Shown: positions 31,580-44,300 of the stretch, piece after piece
Numbering within the stretch: position 1 is the first letter of the stretch
Layout of the letters: every line of letters starts with the position of its first letter
Origin: Hepsetus odoe
Taxonomy: Eukaryota; Chordata; Actinopteri; Characiformes; Hepsetidae
Length of the DNA stretch: 64,000 bases
Direction of reading: 5' to 3'
NCBI GenBank assembly: GCA_017165825.1
Contig: CM029393.1
Location: 1,308,840-1,372,839, forward strand
The notes under the pieces: model-generated
Database searches by the model: none
Told to the model about the DNA's origin: nothing
The model's input: the letters and a program-made list of their open reading frames with translations, nothing else
Translations under genes and position numbers: made by a program

Positions 31580-31653
31580 AATTCATTAATCCTGCAACAT
31601 CAAATATAGGAATATATAAATTCCTATATTTGATGTTGCAGGATTAATGAATT
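31580..31653. repeat. perfect 34-bp palindrome with 6-base loop
   Basis: Left arm 31580-31613 (starts AATTCATTAATCCTGCAACA), loop ATATAA, right arm 31620-31653 as its exact reverse complement. Origin unknown; it may be a very short MITE or a hairpin-forming sequence. Confidence 0.9.
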
Positions 31654-31829
31654 CTTTTTTAATTAATTTTTTAATTGCCAAGCACCCCAGAAAAAAATAT
31701 TAATACTGCTGATACTGATACTGATTTGACTGTGTAGTAAACTAGTCGTTACCTTTAGAATAAAACCAGTGATTCACATTTAGTAATAATTACCTGTTTT
31801 TGATTGAAAAAGGAAAAACTAACAAAACA

Positions 31830-32234
31830 CGCCCCAGAGCTCTAACCCTGCCTCGGTGGGCGGGGCCTCCTGCTCATATGAACAACTAGCTAATCGAAGC
31901 CAGAACCACGACACTACTAACCAATTATTACGCAGCACTAACCAATCAGAGTAAACTACCAGAGACGCTACCGGATCTTTCTAACGAATCCCAATCGAGG
32001 AGGCAGGATGACTGGCAGCCAATCGCGGCGTGGGTGGGCGTGACCCTGAATATGTGTGATTAAAAAACTGCCGCTCTGGAAGCAGCGTCGAGTTCCTCTT
32101 TCTGGGTTCACAAAACGGGCCACTTTACAGACGCTGTTTTTAACAGCAGCCTAAAGTCATCCGCGTTCATGGATGCGCGCTGAGATATTTCTCAAAAGTA
32201 AAACAAAACAAACAACAAAAAACTGTTCGTCAAA
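31830..32234 (+). promoter_or_regulatory. asap1 promoter and 5' UTR, CpG- and CCAAT-rich
   Basis: CpG frequency rises sharply here against an AT-rich background. Four CCAAT pentamers occur on the + strand at 31921, 31942, 31991 and 32019, followed by a GC/KLF-type box (GGGTGGGCGTG, about 32031-32041) and an AT-rich TTAAAA at 32061-32066. Transcription probably starts near 32070-32110. The 5' UTR carries two upstream ATGs (32169, 32173). Confidence 0.6.
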
Positions 32235-32247
32235 ATGCCTGAGCTGA
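32169..32247 (+). promoter_or_regulatory. overlapping upstream ORFs in asap1 leader
   Basis: ATG at 32169 opens a four-residue ORF (MDAR) ending at 32183. A second ATG at 32173, in another frame, stays open for 24 codons to TGA at 32245-32247, so it overlaps the asap1 start by 13 bases. Both have T at -3, a weak context, so leaky scanning to 32235 (A at -3) is likely. Confidence 0.5.
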
Positions 32248-32360
32248 TTTCAGTGGAGGAGTTTATCGCGGAGACTCTGGAGGACTACAGTTCTCCCACC
32301 ACCTCATCCTTCACCACAAAGATGAGCCGCTGCCGCAATTCTGTCACCAACATCGAGGAG
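32235..32360 (+). CDS. asap1: asap1 coding exon 1
   Basis: ATG at 32235 in fair context (AAAATGC), donor GAG|GTAAAG, 42 codons, phase 0 exit. Encodes MPELISVEEFIAETLEDYSS then PTTSSFTTKMSRCRNSVTNI. This is the N-terminal lead into the BAR domain and strongly conserved in ASAP1. Confidence 0.96.
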
Positions 32361-35300
32361 GTAAAGAGAAAATCCCTTCACCAAGCCTCTCACACACACA
32401 CACACACACACCAGCGCCCGCCGCTTCTGCTGGTCAGTATTCGCTGTCCTGATCATCTCTGTGGCTTTGTGTTCTTCACTTCTCCATCAGCTGCCTTGTT
32501 TATCTGTGTTGTGTTATATGTTTAATCCCACTCAGTATCCGCACCTGCCTTCTCTCTGCTGCCGCTGCTGTTACTGCCTTTGCAGACTGAAGCCCTTTGT
32601 CCGCGGGACTTAACCACCCTGAGGAGAAACACATGGGATTTACTGGAGCTCGGATGCTTTTCCCTGCAAAATCATGACTTAAAGTGCCTTTATTATCATT
32701 TGCTGGAGGGCTGATCCTGGTTCAGTGGGAGGGGATACTGCAGTGTCTTTGTTGTGAATGTGGGATCAGTGGGCTTTATCAAGGGGGCAAAAATGAAGTG
32801 GGGAGTGATGGAGAGATGCTGAAGCAAGAGGATTCATTCTGTTCTACTAGCCTTACAATGGTCAGATAAAATGCCTGTCTTTGTGCATTTGGTCAAAGTT
32901 GCCTTGAATATTAAGATTTTTTTTTTTTTTACTTTTTATGGAGCTACAGCATATTGGTGTCTGTTTTTGTCTGTGATGTGTGGGCTACTTCATAAAAAAC
33001 ATTTGAGCTGTTTTTCCAGGATCATTTCCCATGAACATTCCTTGGCCAGTGGGCATCGGCTTCTTATGGGCTTCTTTGTAAATATGTTGAGAGTGCACTT
33101 TGCTTTTTTAAAGATGGAAGAACGGAATGGCAGTCATAACTGATCATATGGAAATGATAATGTAGTATTTAATAATAATGATTTTTATATATATATTTTT
33201 TTTTTTATACATATATAATAATTATAGGTATGAAGATGCATTACAAAAGGTGAAAAAAGAGAAGCTCATCACAGGTCAGAGTTTCCCTTTTTTAAATAAG
33301 ATGATTGTGATTAAACACTCTGAGTATTTACTTTGCAACTGGACAATCCCCCCTTTACTGAATCTTGATTGATGATTTAGTGTGTCATTGTTACCCCAGA
33401 TTGCGGGAAGCATCAGAGGTCACGTCCAGAACAATGGCAATGGTGACTTCTAATATGACCAGACAAGCTAGTGTGTGGGGTAACCATGGTGATGACCCGG
33501 CAAATAGAAATCAGCACAAATTGAACGGTGTACCACATTACATGGTTGATGGTTTGGGCATCAGCTGACCGGCTGGATCCCCCATGCGACCAGTGGGCTT
33601 AGTGTGCACATAGCCTGAGGCGTTTAATGGTATATAGAGCACACTTGGGTCTTAAGTCACTCTTTTTTTTTCTCCACTCTACTTCAAGAATGACTATCAG
33701 GGTGGCTCATTAGATTAGTGCAGATGTTAGGCACCCAAAGAAAATATCACTGTTTGGATGGACCTTGATAACAGTGGGGGTCTTTTAGTACAAATGCAAG
33801 AGGTATGACTTCAATAGCTAGTGACGCTACATCATGTTATTTTTCTTTCCTTTGGTCTGGGGCCAGAGTTCTGTTACATCTGTTTGGCACTTCACAATGT
33901 ACGGTACTGTCTTGGTTTTACAAGTTTGTTTGTTGTGTTTCTGGCTTTGTATTTAAGTTTAAGTCTAAATCCTCTATCACCCAAATACACTGGGACAATT
34001 ACAAATGATTGGGGTGAGTTTAACCCTTTGATGCCCAAGTAGGAAGAGCTATTTCTTTCTTTTAATCTAGAGTCTTTCTTAAACAGTTGGTTTTTTAATG
34101 CTGCAACAAAGAAAAAGGTTGTCGACCAAATAAGGTTGGTCTACAAACAGTATAATCTGTTCTTACACTGATAAGCCAAAACATTATGATCATTCACAGA
34201 TGACATGAACACACTGATGATCATATTTGCCCAAGTTAAGATTGGGGATATGTTTGATGGTTAACAGTTGGTTCTTGTAGTGGTGGATGCATGAGAAATG
34301 GGCAACTATAAAGACCCAAGCAATTTTGCCAAGGGCCAAATAAACCAAAGGACCACTGTGCTAAGAATTTTAATGCTGGTCATGACAAAGTGTGTAGTTT
34401 GGCACCGAATAGCTGGTGAACATTCAGAGTATCCATGTCTATGGTGAAAACACCTAGAAATAGCACAGGAGCAATGTAATAAAGTGGTACGAGGTTTTTT
34501 TTTTTAACATCACATGGAAAGTCAATTATACATGCTCTGTATTCCTGGGTACATGATGGCACAAGGAAGCACTGTGGCAGAAATGGAGAGTTTGACATTT
34601 ATCCTAGAAACCCTGTATCAGTTTACATCCCACATCCATAAACATATCTGTGAACCAGGTACAACCTTTCATGGTAATATTATTCCTTGATAGCAAAGGT
34701 AATGCACAGTAATGTGCACTATTTCACTTCCCTGCCTCCAAATTCCTCTGTCTCAATCCAATCAGATATGTTGGAAAAACAGTGGTTCTACCTTGCAGCT
34801 TACAGGACTCAGAGGATCTGCTGCTAACATCTATACTACAGGGAACCCTCAGAGGTTTGTAAAGGGGATTATGCACAGAATGCGTAAGTGTTCTTGTACA
34901 GACAATATTGTATAACATCCAACATATGTGGCAGGAAGCTTCTTTAATACCATGTTAGGAAACACAGTAGCTTACAGAAGATTCAAATGTTGATCTACGT
35001 TACTGTGAATATGATCAGGGTATCCAGATTTTCTCAGACAAAATAGAGGCAAAATACTGTGTGTATGAAATCAATCCATAACACTCTGTTCCCTTTTACT
35101 CATAGGGCTCCATGCTCTGGACAGTTAGATTCAGTAATGCAACCAGTAAAACACGATGCAATTGTTTCGTTTTATTTCAATAAAGTAAAATTTGACCTGC
35201 TTACAGGGCATTTTCAGTATAGAGCAGAAAGTGAGTTTCTTCATTCAAAACCGAGATGTGTCACACGTGTATTTTAAGGCCGGTTTTCTGTGTGGTAAGT

Positions 35301-38300
35301 AAATTGAGACGATTTGGGATTAGCAGAGTTACTGGAGTGGAAGAATGGGATGGATAATTGGAGTGCTTGGATAATCCAAAATCTACTTGTGCAGTGAATT
35401 GTCGAGGCTTGTTTTTGCTGTAGAACCGGACTGACTCAGCCATTGGTTCGCTTCACTGGAGACACTTGATATGACTGTTGTACAGGGTTTGAAAAAAAGC
35501 CTTGAGGTATCATGAAACATTTATTTAATGATCATGAAGATTCAGCTACATAGATTTTGTAATTGAACAAATCCATTTTAGTAAGATAGTTGTTGATTTC
35601 TGGGCAAAAATCAAATATTTGGGCCTTTTCCAAAAGTAAATGTATAGTCATTTGTCTGTATTTCACTACTGTTGTTGTTACAGTGAAATATAATACCTTG
35701 CATTCAGTTGAGTTATTCACATCTGTCTCCACACCTATTATTCATCCATAGCTAGCTACTATCTATTTATTTTCTTCTGGCACTCTGCACTTTACTAATG
35801 CTGCTCTGTCACACCGTTACACTGCTCAACAACCTGCTGTTCCAGATGAAAGTACTGTCTGTTGTGCTGTCTGTTGTTGTCTGTTATCCTGCACTTGCTG
35901 CCCCGTCTTGTGTATATGTTGTATCTTCTGTTATGTCTCATGTTGTCTTGTGTCCTATGTCTTGTCTGTTGTTGCCTTGTGTGTAGCACCAGGGTCCTGG
36001 AGGAACATTTATTTAGTTTCACTATGTGCTGTGTATGTGGCTGAAATGATAATAAAATCCTACTTGACTTGACTTGACTTGACATGACATCTAATGCAAA
36101 TGATCATGATGAGTTTTTTCAGCCCTGTTATGCTAGTGTTTTAACATTGGCGGTGAGAACAGATATCGTGTGTTTCTGCTTAAGCTGTTACCTCTGAAAT
36201 AGTGCTTAGTGGATTCATTGATTTGTCCTCTCTTCTCATCTGTTAAGATCATTAACAAAGAGCTGTAGCACTGTTTCTGTACTGTAGCAATGTAGAGTCT
36301 CTCAAACTGATACCATCATAACGGTAGTGGATATTGCTGTAACAGAAAATAGTGTGTACTTAGGCCTTGGATAATTTGTCTCTAGTTTGGTTTAGCCTTA
36401 AAACTGATACAGTATTGTCACAGTAATAATGAGCAGAATAAGGACTGTTTAACTAGAGTAATACTAAGATAATTGCAGACTGCTATTAACCAGTTAACCT
36501 CAATATATGTCATAATAAGTAGTCTCTCTTTTACATGAATTCGAAATTTGCCGGTCTTTGCTGGTGGGTTCTCTAAATCACTTCAGTCCAGGTGAACACC
36601 TCAGAAGACAGGAGCTGGAGCTAATCAGTTTAACCCCAACCTCAGTTAGCTACTGTAAATTCAAGGTTGCACTACAAATTGTGGCCTGTGTTGTAGAACG
36701 AATGAATTTGGAATGGATAATCCATTTTGCTTAATTTCAGTCATGTAGTTAATTTGTGAATTTTGCATATTTTAGACATAAATCATATGAGTGTAACAAT
36801 ACACTCGATCCACAATTCAGTATAGCTAATGATCAGTACATTAATAATGATGGTATAATTTGCATAACAGCTCTTGAGCCAGGACACAGGACACAAGCAG
36901 TTGCATCATTAGATCATCACAATGTACATTGTCACATTTTTGCATTATGATAATATGCAAAGTGAAAATAGTGTATTGGAATACACTAGTGTACTGAACT
37001 GTGGTTGAATGTGAGATACAGTGAATTGAACCATTTCCTAAAGAATTATGATGGATATCTGTGATCAGTGTATCATTTGCCAGGAAGTGGAAAAGCATAA
37101 TTATTTTAAGCTACCATTAACTTGGTTCCCAGTTTTTAGTGTCAATCACCGATTGACGCCATGAGTAGTCATGATGTCACCAGTGGGAATTTCCCTTCTT
37201 CCACACAGCAGTGGCCTCTGCAGTCATGGCTGATGTTGTTTTTTCCTCTACTGTTCCACTACTGTTATCTCTGTTTTCAGGTTTGTCTTAACAGTGTTGT
37301 GACAATACAAGTGGCTGAGGATACAATTAGCTTATGTTTGAATGTCAAAACTGGAGCCAGAAAAATGAATGCACTATTACTGACTGTTTGCCTGTTCTTT
37401 ATTTTTTTATGAATTGTAATATCTATTCACATGCTGTAAAATATCTTCATAATGTAAAGTTTGATTTACTGCCAGGGTGTACTATGCTCTTTCTGTGTGC
37501 AGTTTTTATGTTCTCCCAGTGTCCGTATGAGTTTCCACCCACAGTCTAAAGATATAAGATGGATCTGAGTTCTAAAGTTCTAGGCTCTTGGTGTGAGCGT
37601 GTTTGTCTCTGTGTCTGCCCTGTAATGGACTGGCAACTTTTCCAGGGTGTTTCTTTGCGTTTTGCTGTATGAACCCTATGAAAGTCTTCATCACCCTGAG
37701 ACCCTGGTTAAGATAAGAATCTCAGATAATGGATGCATTGGTTTAAAATATTGTTCAATGATATGAATACTTCCCAGAAAATGTTTTTTTTTTTTTTTAA
37801 TTGAATCACTTTTAAGCATTGCTTATCACACTGGATCCAGAACCTGCATGGATTTCTAGCCATAAAATTAAATTGTTGTGATGTTAGAGATTTATATTCC
37901 TATATAGTAATGCAGTGTGGAGCACAATGACAGGAAAAAGAACAAAGCCAGTACACATCGTACATAAGAGTTTGAAATAGTATGAGACTCGTGAATACTG
38001 CTCTCGGGTCAAATCAAAATCAAGCATAAAATCACAAACACTGTAACTCTCGCTGTTTTAAGTGTGCAGTAAATCATTCTCAGAAATCAGGAGACATACA
38101 CACACACACACACACACTCACACCATCCCACCCAAGTGATGTTTGGATCATGCGCATGACTCTTATTTCAGATTTGTGTCTTGGTATGTGATCACATGAG
38201 GGAGTGCAGCTTTAAATAGAAGATTAATTGTTAACTTCTCTTAAATTGGAGCTTTGTTTCAGACATGACATGTAATGACGTCTTTATACTAATGTCCAGA

Positions 38301-41300
38301 AGAGCAGAATTCTTATGATGATGCTGCTGCTTGTTGTTAATGTTGTTATTATATTCCAATTTCAACACTCTTTAAATGCATCAGCAGATTAGTAAACAAA
38401 AAATATATATATACACCTGCTTACAAACACTGTATATTATCAATGAACCTAGAGAAGTAGTGCCCAGTTAACCCATCAGCCCTCATTGTCTGGCCACAAG
38501 TCCCACCTCGCATGCACCTGGTTCATACTTGGTTCATTTTTGTTATGGATTATTTCAAACTTTCAAATTTAAAGAGAGCTTTTTATCAGTGTTGCTGGAT
38601 TTGGTGGGTGTCTAAGTCATTGGTAATGAACTCCTTTACATTTTTGTTTTGTGCTTTTTGCCCCATTTTGTTCTGGTTGCCTTCTGTTAACTTGTATAGA
38701 TGTTTGTATCTGATTATATATAATTAGTGGAAGTGCATTATTAACATATGTACCACGTGATAGGAATTATTGATATAGAATATTGTAATTTTACCCCAGG
38801 CAATCTGTAATGTTTGACATTGAACATGAACTATTGTTATAGAATATAGAGGTGGGAATTTCACCAACTCTCAAATGTAAACAATTGTGGCTATTCTCTT
38901 TTTCAATGGTGGAATCATCTATGCTCCCTTCATCTGTGACCTTCCAGATGATTTATTGTAAGAGTCACTGAGGAATTGGTCAGCTGATTACTTCTGGGAA
39001 AATTCATTACTGCTCCAAATTTTCTCCACTGTAATGTTACGTAATGAATGACTCCAGTTTCTCCTAAATGTAACAGTAATACATATTTAACAGCAAAAAA
39101 TTTTCTTTGCAAAAATAGAACCAGAAGTGTTAAAAAAATGAAAATAATATTTACTTTGTGTGAGTTTGTGGAACTGAGCAGATTTAAACAAAGGCTATGT
39201 CATTTAGGGTCAGTTTTCAATCATTACATTTGCAGTGAAATACTGTTGATAGATTTGGATTAAGATTAGATAGAGCTTTAATGTGGGTGCTGATGAATGT
39301 AAAATAACATTTGTTTTAGTATTTGCTTGGCTCTGGTTTTGCAGTACAGTTAAGGGGCTGATGAAAAAGTGATGGAAGCTAATTCTATGTTTTGTAGTTA
39401 TGTCACCTCAAATAAACTGGCACCATATACCATACAGCCCTTTTAAATGGACAAAAATACTTTGCAGGGTGGCATGGTGGTGCAGTGGATAGTGTTGTTG
39501 TCTCACAGTGAGAAGGTCTTGGGTTCAATGCCCAAAAGGGGCTGTCTGGATCCTTGCCGTGCTCTGGTTTCACATACACCTCCGAAGGATAGTAGATGCT
39601 AAATTGCCCATGGGACCTTTGAAGGACTGGCAACCTGCCCAGGGTGTTTTTCTACCTTTTGGCCTTGGTGTGCTGGACCAGCACCACCTGTGACCCTACC
39701 AGAATAAGTGCCTAATAATGAATGATTAAGTATTTTAAAAGCTAATAACAGTAGCAGCAGAGAACTTGAAGTTGACATTTTTTCTGTATTTTTCACAATA
39801 TCCATGAACACTTTTACAGTTTCAGAGTCTCAGAAACCACATTATCAAATATGTTTGTGATCAACTAACATGGTTAAAACAAACACGCTATTCATTAAGC
39901 TCAGTATTAATCACCTATCAGCTATATTTGCTCCAGTACAAAAATCTGTTCATGAAAATTGGCTGAATATAAATGTTTGATTTAAGGGAGAAATGTTGTA
40001 AGCTTTATTTTTTTATTTTTTTTTTTTTTAGTATTGCAATGTAGTTTTGTAAAATTGAGTGTGTGCAAGCTGATTGTGTTTGCAAATTTTCTTTCACATT
40101 TCATATGATGTGTGTGGCACAGTGAGTTGTCCCGCAAGTGTGTGCTAATAGCACTGAATGCATACAAAAGCCACACTAAAAGCCAGAAACAGTGGTTGGC
40201 TCCAGGAACAAAAGCTGTGTGGGTTTAGCTGTGCTGAGTATGGAATTCTCCCCAAACACCTCTCTCTGCTCTGTCAGGCAGAAATGGTTCCACCAACAAA
40301 AACCTAAACAAGTTGGGTTTGCCTGTGGCCTTAAGAACAGAATGATGTATTTGTTTTTTGAAATTTAACCATTTGCTTTCATTTTATGATACTTTATAAA
40401 TGTAATCACATGATTAAATATAATTATATCGTGAATTTAAAAGTGAATTCCAAATACAATTCTATTTTCTGTTTTCAGTAAGTAAAAGGGTAAAAGATGG
40501 TTTAATATTAACATTTAAAAGATTTGGCTACAAAAATTCAAATATGAACTTGTTTCCCTTTAACCCTGAAATGCAATCCATCAAAGACAGCAGTGGGCAG
40601 TGGTGGCCTAGTGGTTAGGGAGTTGGCCCCAGGCTCTGAAGGTTGTTGGTTCAAATCCTAGACCAGTAGATTGCCCTGAGGCACCCTAGAGATGTTTATG
40701 GGTGAGAAGCAGAGTTTGGGGCAGCGATGGCCCCGGGATCGGAAGTTCGGGAAGGTCCTGGGTTTAGTTCCCGGCGGGCCTGTCCAGGTTCTTTCTTTGT
40801 GGAGTGTTTTCTCAATTTGTCTGCATGGGCTTGCTCTGGGTACTCAAATTTTTTCAATGAAAATTTATGAGAGATTGAGTAAGAGGTTATTTCTACTGTT
40901 TTTAGATGTCTGTTCAAGTTCTCATAAAATAGTTCCTACAAACCTCCATTTCCTGGCATTGCCAACCACAATTCAGCTGTGCTGTTTAAAACTGGCCCGA
41001 TAGTCATTATCCCATCGAGTGCCCACGTTGTTAAATTGCAAATGCATTGTTGGTGCATTATCAGCTTGACGAAGTGCACAGCAAATTAAGTGACTGACTA
41101 TTGGAAACCTTGTCTGAAGTCAAAAACACTGTTCTTCAATGTTACTTTAAGTATAAAGATAATAGAGTAAGAGAGTAATAGAGTAAGATGCATATACAAC
41201 CTGTTCTTATATGCATTGGACCTGGCTTTTAAAGGGAATCTGAGCTAACAATATGACTGGTTTATTGCTTGTCAAAGTACAACCAATTTGATCCAAGCAC

Positions 41301-44300
41301 CTGTGGCAGAGACCTTCTTTTCTGCTAAACTTGCAAAAGTTGCCAAGTTTTTCCTCAGTATATCTTGTATACATTGGGATGAAATATAATTTTTTAGGCT
41401 TGTATGCGTTACTTTCGACTAATAACAATTCACTCAGATATCTGTGTCAGAAACAAATATTCAATGCTGCTAATTTATTCATGCTGACATTTTACTCATC
41501 CTCGCTTTAAGAGACGGAAGGACAGTGAGATCCTCGGCTTTCAGAAAGATGTTTCCATAGAAACCAGTATTTTTAAAGAGGTTGATTTTGACAGCCAACA
41601 GAAAAGAAAACAAAGCATGCAATTTAAGTCTATTTGCTTGTTAAGTATTTTACTTATCTTTTATATTGCAAAAGGCTGGCTATTTCCTTTCTCTCAGTGT
41701 CAGTGCCGATCAGTGCAGAATTAGGCTATATAGGTTGTTTAAGTGAACACTGGGGAAATGAAACTCACCTGCTTTTCAAGCCTTTTGCTTTTAATGTTTT
41801 GCATTATATGATCAGTAGCTAACTATCTGGTGTTTCTACACGATCGACTCAGCTGTTATAAGCAAACGTAAGGAAACAGAACTAGATTACAGGAAAAATA
41901 AACATAGTGATGTGTTCGGTGAAAAGTATTGTGATAACATATTTTTATGCCACATTGGCTCCTCTTAATTATATCATTTGGCTTTTTAAATTAGATATTT
42001 CCACAGGTTTATCAATATTAACAGAGGTCCTGCAAATAAAGTGCTCAGAGTATAAGAAAGCCACATTCAGTAATTTCATGCTATTTTGAACAAGCATTAC
42101 TATGGGTAACTGTTAGGCAGCTGCTGTTGAGAGCTCAATTTTGTAAACGTTAATGATATAAGTATGGATTTAGGTTAACATAACAAGGTCATTTATTAGT
42201 GTTGTGTTCAGACATTTTCATCCATCCATTATCTGATCCGCTAATCCAGGAAAAGCATCAATCTCTCAGACATTTAGCTGATATTTGTGTCTTTCTGGTC
42301 ATTCATACTTGTCTTTTTTATCAGTAGATGTGCAAAATGTGTATGTGCTGTTTAGATCATTTATTTATGTTTTATGTATTATGTGTAAATATTATATTAT
42401 ATACATCTTTTCATTTCCTGACATTGAAGCGATCAAAGGTATGTCACTGGTGCAGACTCTAACCAAGAAGAATCTGAGTTGTATTTAAGTGTAAATTGAA
42501 AAGCATGTAAATGTGTGTAACTTTATATAAATAACTGGTTGCCTTAAGACCAAACTGTTTACAGTGAGATCATGACAAGGAGGGGGTAAATGGTTGAAAC
42601 GGAAATCCCGAGGACATTCTATTTCCCATTAAGTTTAGAGATAAGACTTCGAGATGGGCATTCATAATTGCTGGCTTTGAGTCATGTGGTTGGTTTTCTG
42701 CATGATGCCATCTTTCATTCTCAGTTGAGCTGCACTGTACTAGAGAATAAAAAATTAATCCAGTATGGGACACTGAAACGTTATAAAGCACACAGTGTTT
42801 TATGTTTTTTCATGTGGGGTTGTAGTATGTGGGTAATTTGTGCATGATGCCCTAGATTTAGATGTTCCTCCTAACTGTTAAACAATATTATATCAGTATC
42901 AGCAGTAAAGGTTCAGTATTTATACTGGTATTAAACACATTTTCCCCTGGGTTTTTTTTAATCTTATGCTCCGTGTTCAATGGTATACTCATATTGCTTT
43001 TGCATCGTTTTTTTTTTTTTTCTTCTGTGTTACGTCTACAGTGCATATATACAAAGTAGGGTGCAGGAAAGCCTCCAACAATTTTCATATTGCTTACATG
43101 CCTCAAATATAATACTTTATTGTAACGGCAGGTTAAGCAAAGCTGTTTCAAAAAGGCTATTTACACATAGCATGAGCCCTGTAACAAGTGTTTTGCAATA
43201 CTTGCTGAACAGGAAATGTCTTTGTGTCAAAGGACATTTCAAGTTTGACTGTTTTGTAATACTATTTGTGTTTTTGAATCAAAGTTACTATAATTGCTTG
43301 TTGGTAGAGCCACGTTGGTAGTTCGATAGAAGCTAGTACTTTTCATAATCATCAGAACTCTGCATTAAAGATACAAATTTGAACTTCGAATAAATTAAAT
43401 GTGGGTTAATATAAATGAGTATGCTGGGAAATTAAACCAAATCCAATAGTTTTAAGTGAGGTGAAGTTTGATTATTTGTCCTTGTGATGACACAGCACGG
43501 CACAAAGTAAGCCACAGCTAAGTACATCCTCTGCATTTAACCCATACACATGCAGTGTGTAGCCATATCCAGCAGTGATGGGGGCGGTACCTTGCCCAAG
43601 GATACCTCAGGGTAGCCTTTGGGTCTGGATCTTGCCTACGTGAGGCAATTAAAAAATGTTCCGCAAAACCTCTATCACCTCTATCACTAACACCATTGGA
43701 AAATTGTGTTCACCATGCAGTTAACGCAATTTTCCAATGGTGGTAGTGATAGAGGTGCGACCTGTTGGTCCATAGACAAGTATCCTACCACTAGACCACC
43801 ACAAAGAAACAAAGCAAATGGGTATCTCAAAATAAAAAAAGGTATCCCATTGGGTAATTACTGCATGGATGATTATGTTTCATTTGCAACAAGTTATTTA
43901 ACCCTAATTGATGCAGTGAGTAGCTTCTCATTACTTAAAAAACCATGTCAGAAGACACATCCTGTGGTTGTCGAAAAGATGTTCCTCTATTTCAGAAGGG
44001 TCAAATTATTGGCATGCATCAAGCGAAGAAAACATCTAAATAGAAGCTGAAACTAATGAAATTGGGTCAAGAACTGTCCAGCGCATTATTAAAAGCTGGA
44101 AGGATAGTGCAGAACCATCATCTTTGGGGAAGAAATGTAGCTGGAAAAAAATCTTGAATGACCGTGATCAGCATTCACTTAAGTTTGTTGAAATCAAGCA
44201 TAAAAAAACAACAGCCAATCTTAACCCCTTTGAGAATCTTTGGGATGTGCTGGATTTGCGCAGTCGTCCTACCCTCCCATCATCTCCCATTATGAAAAAC

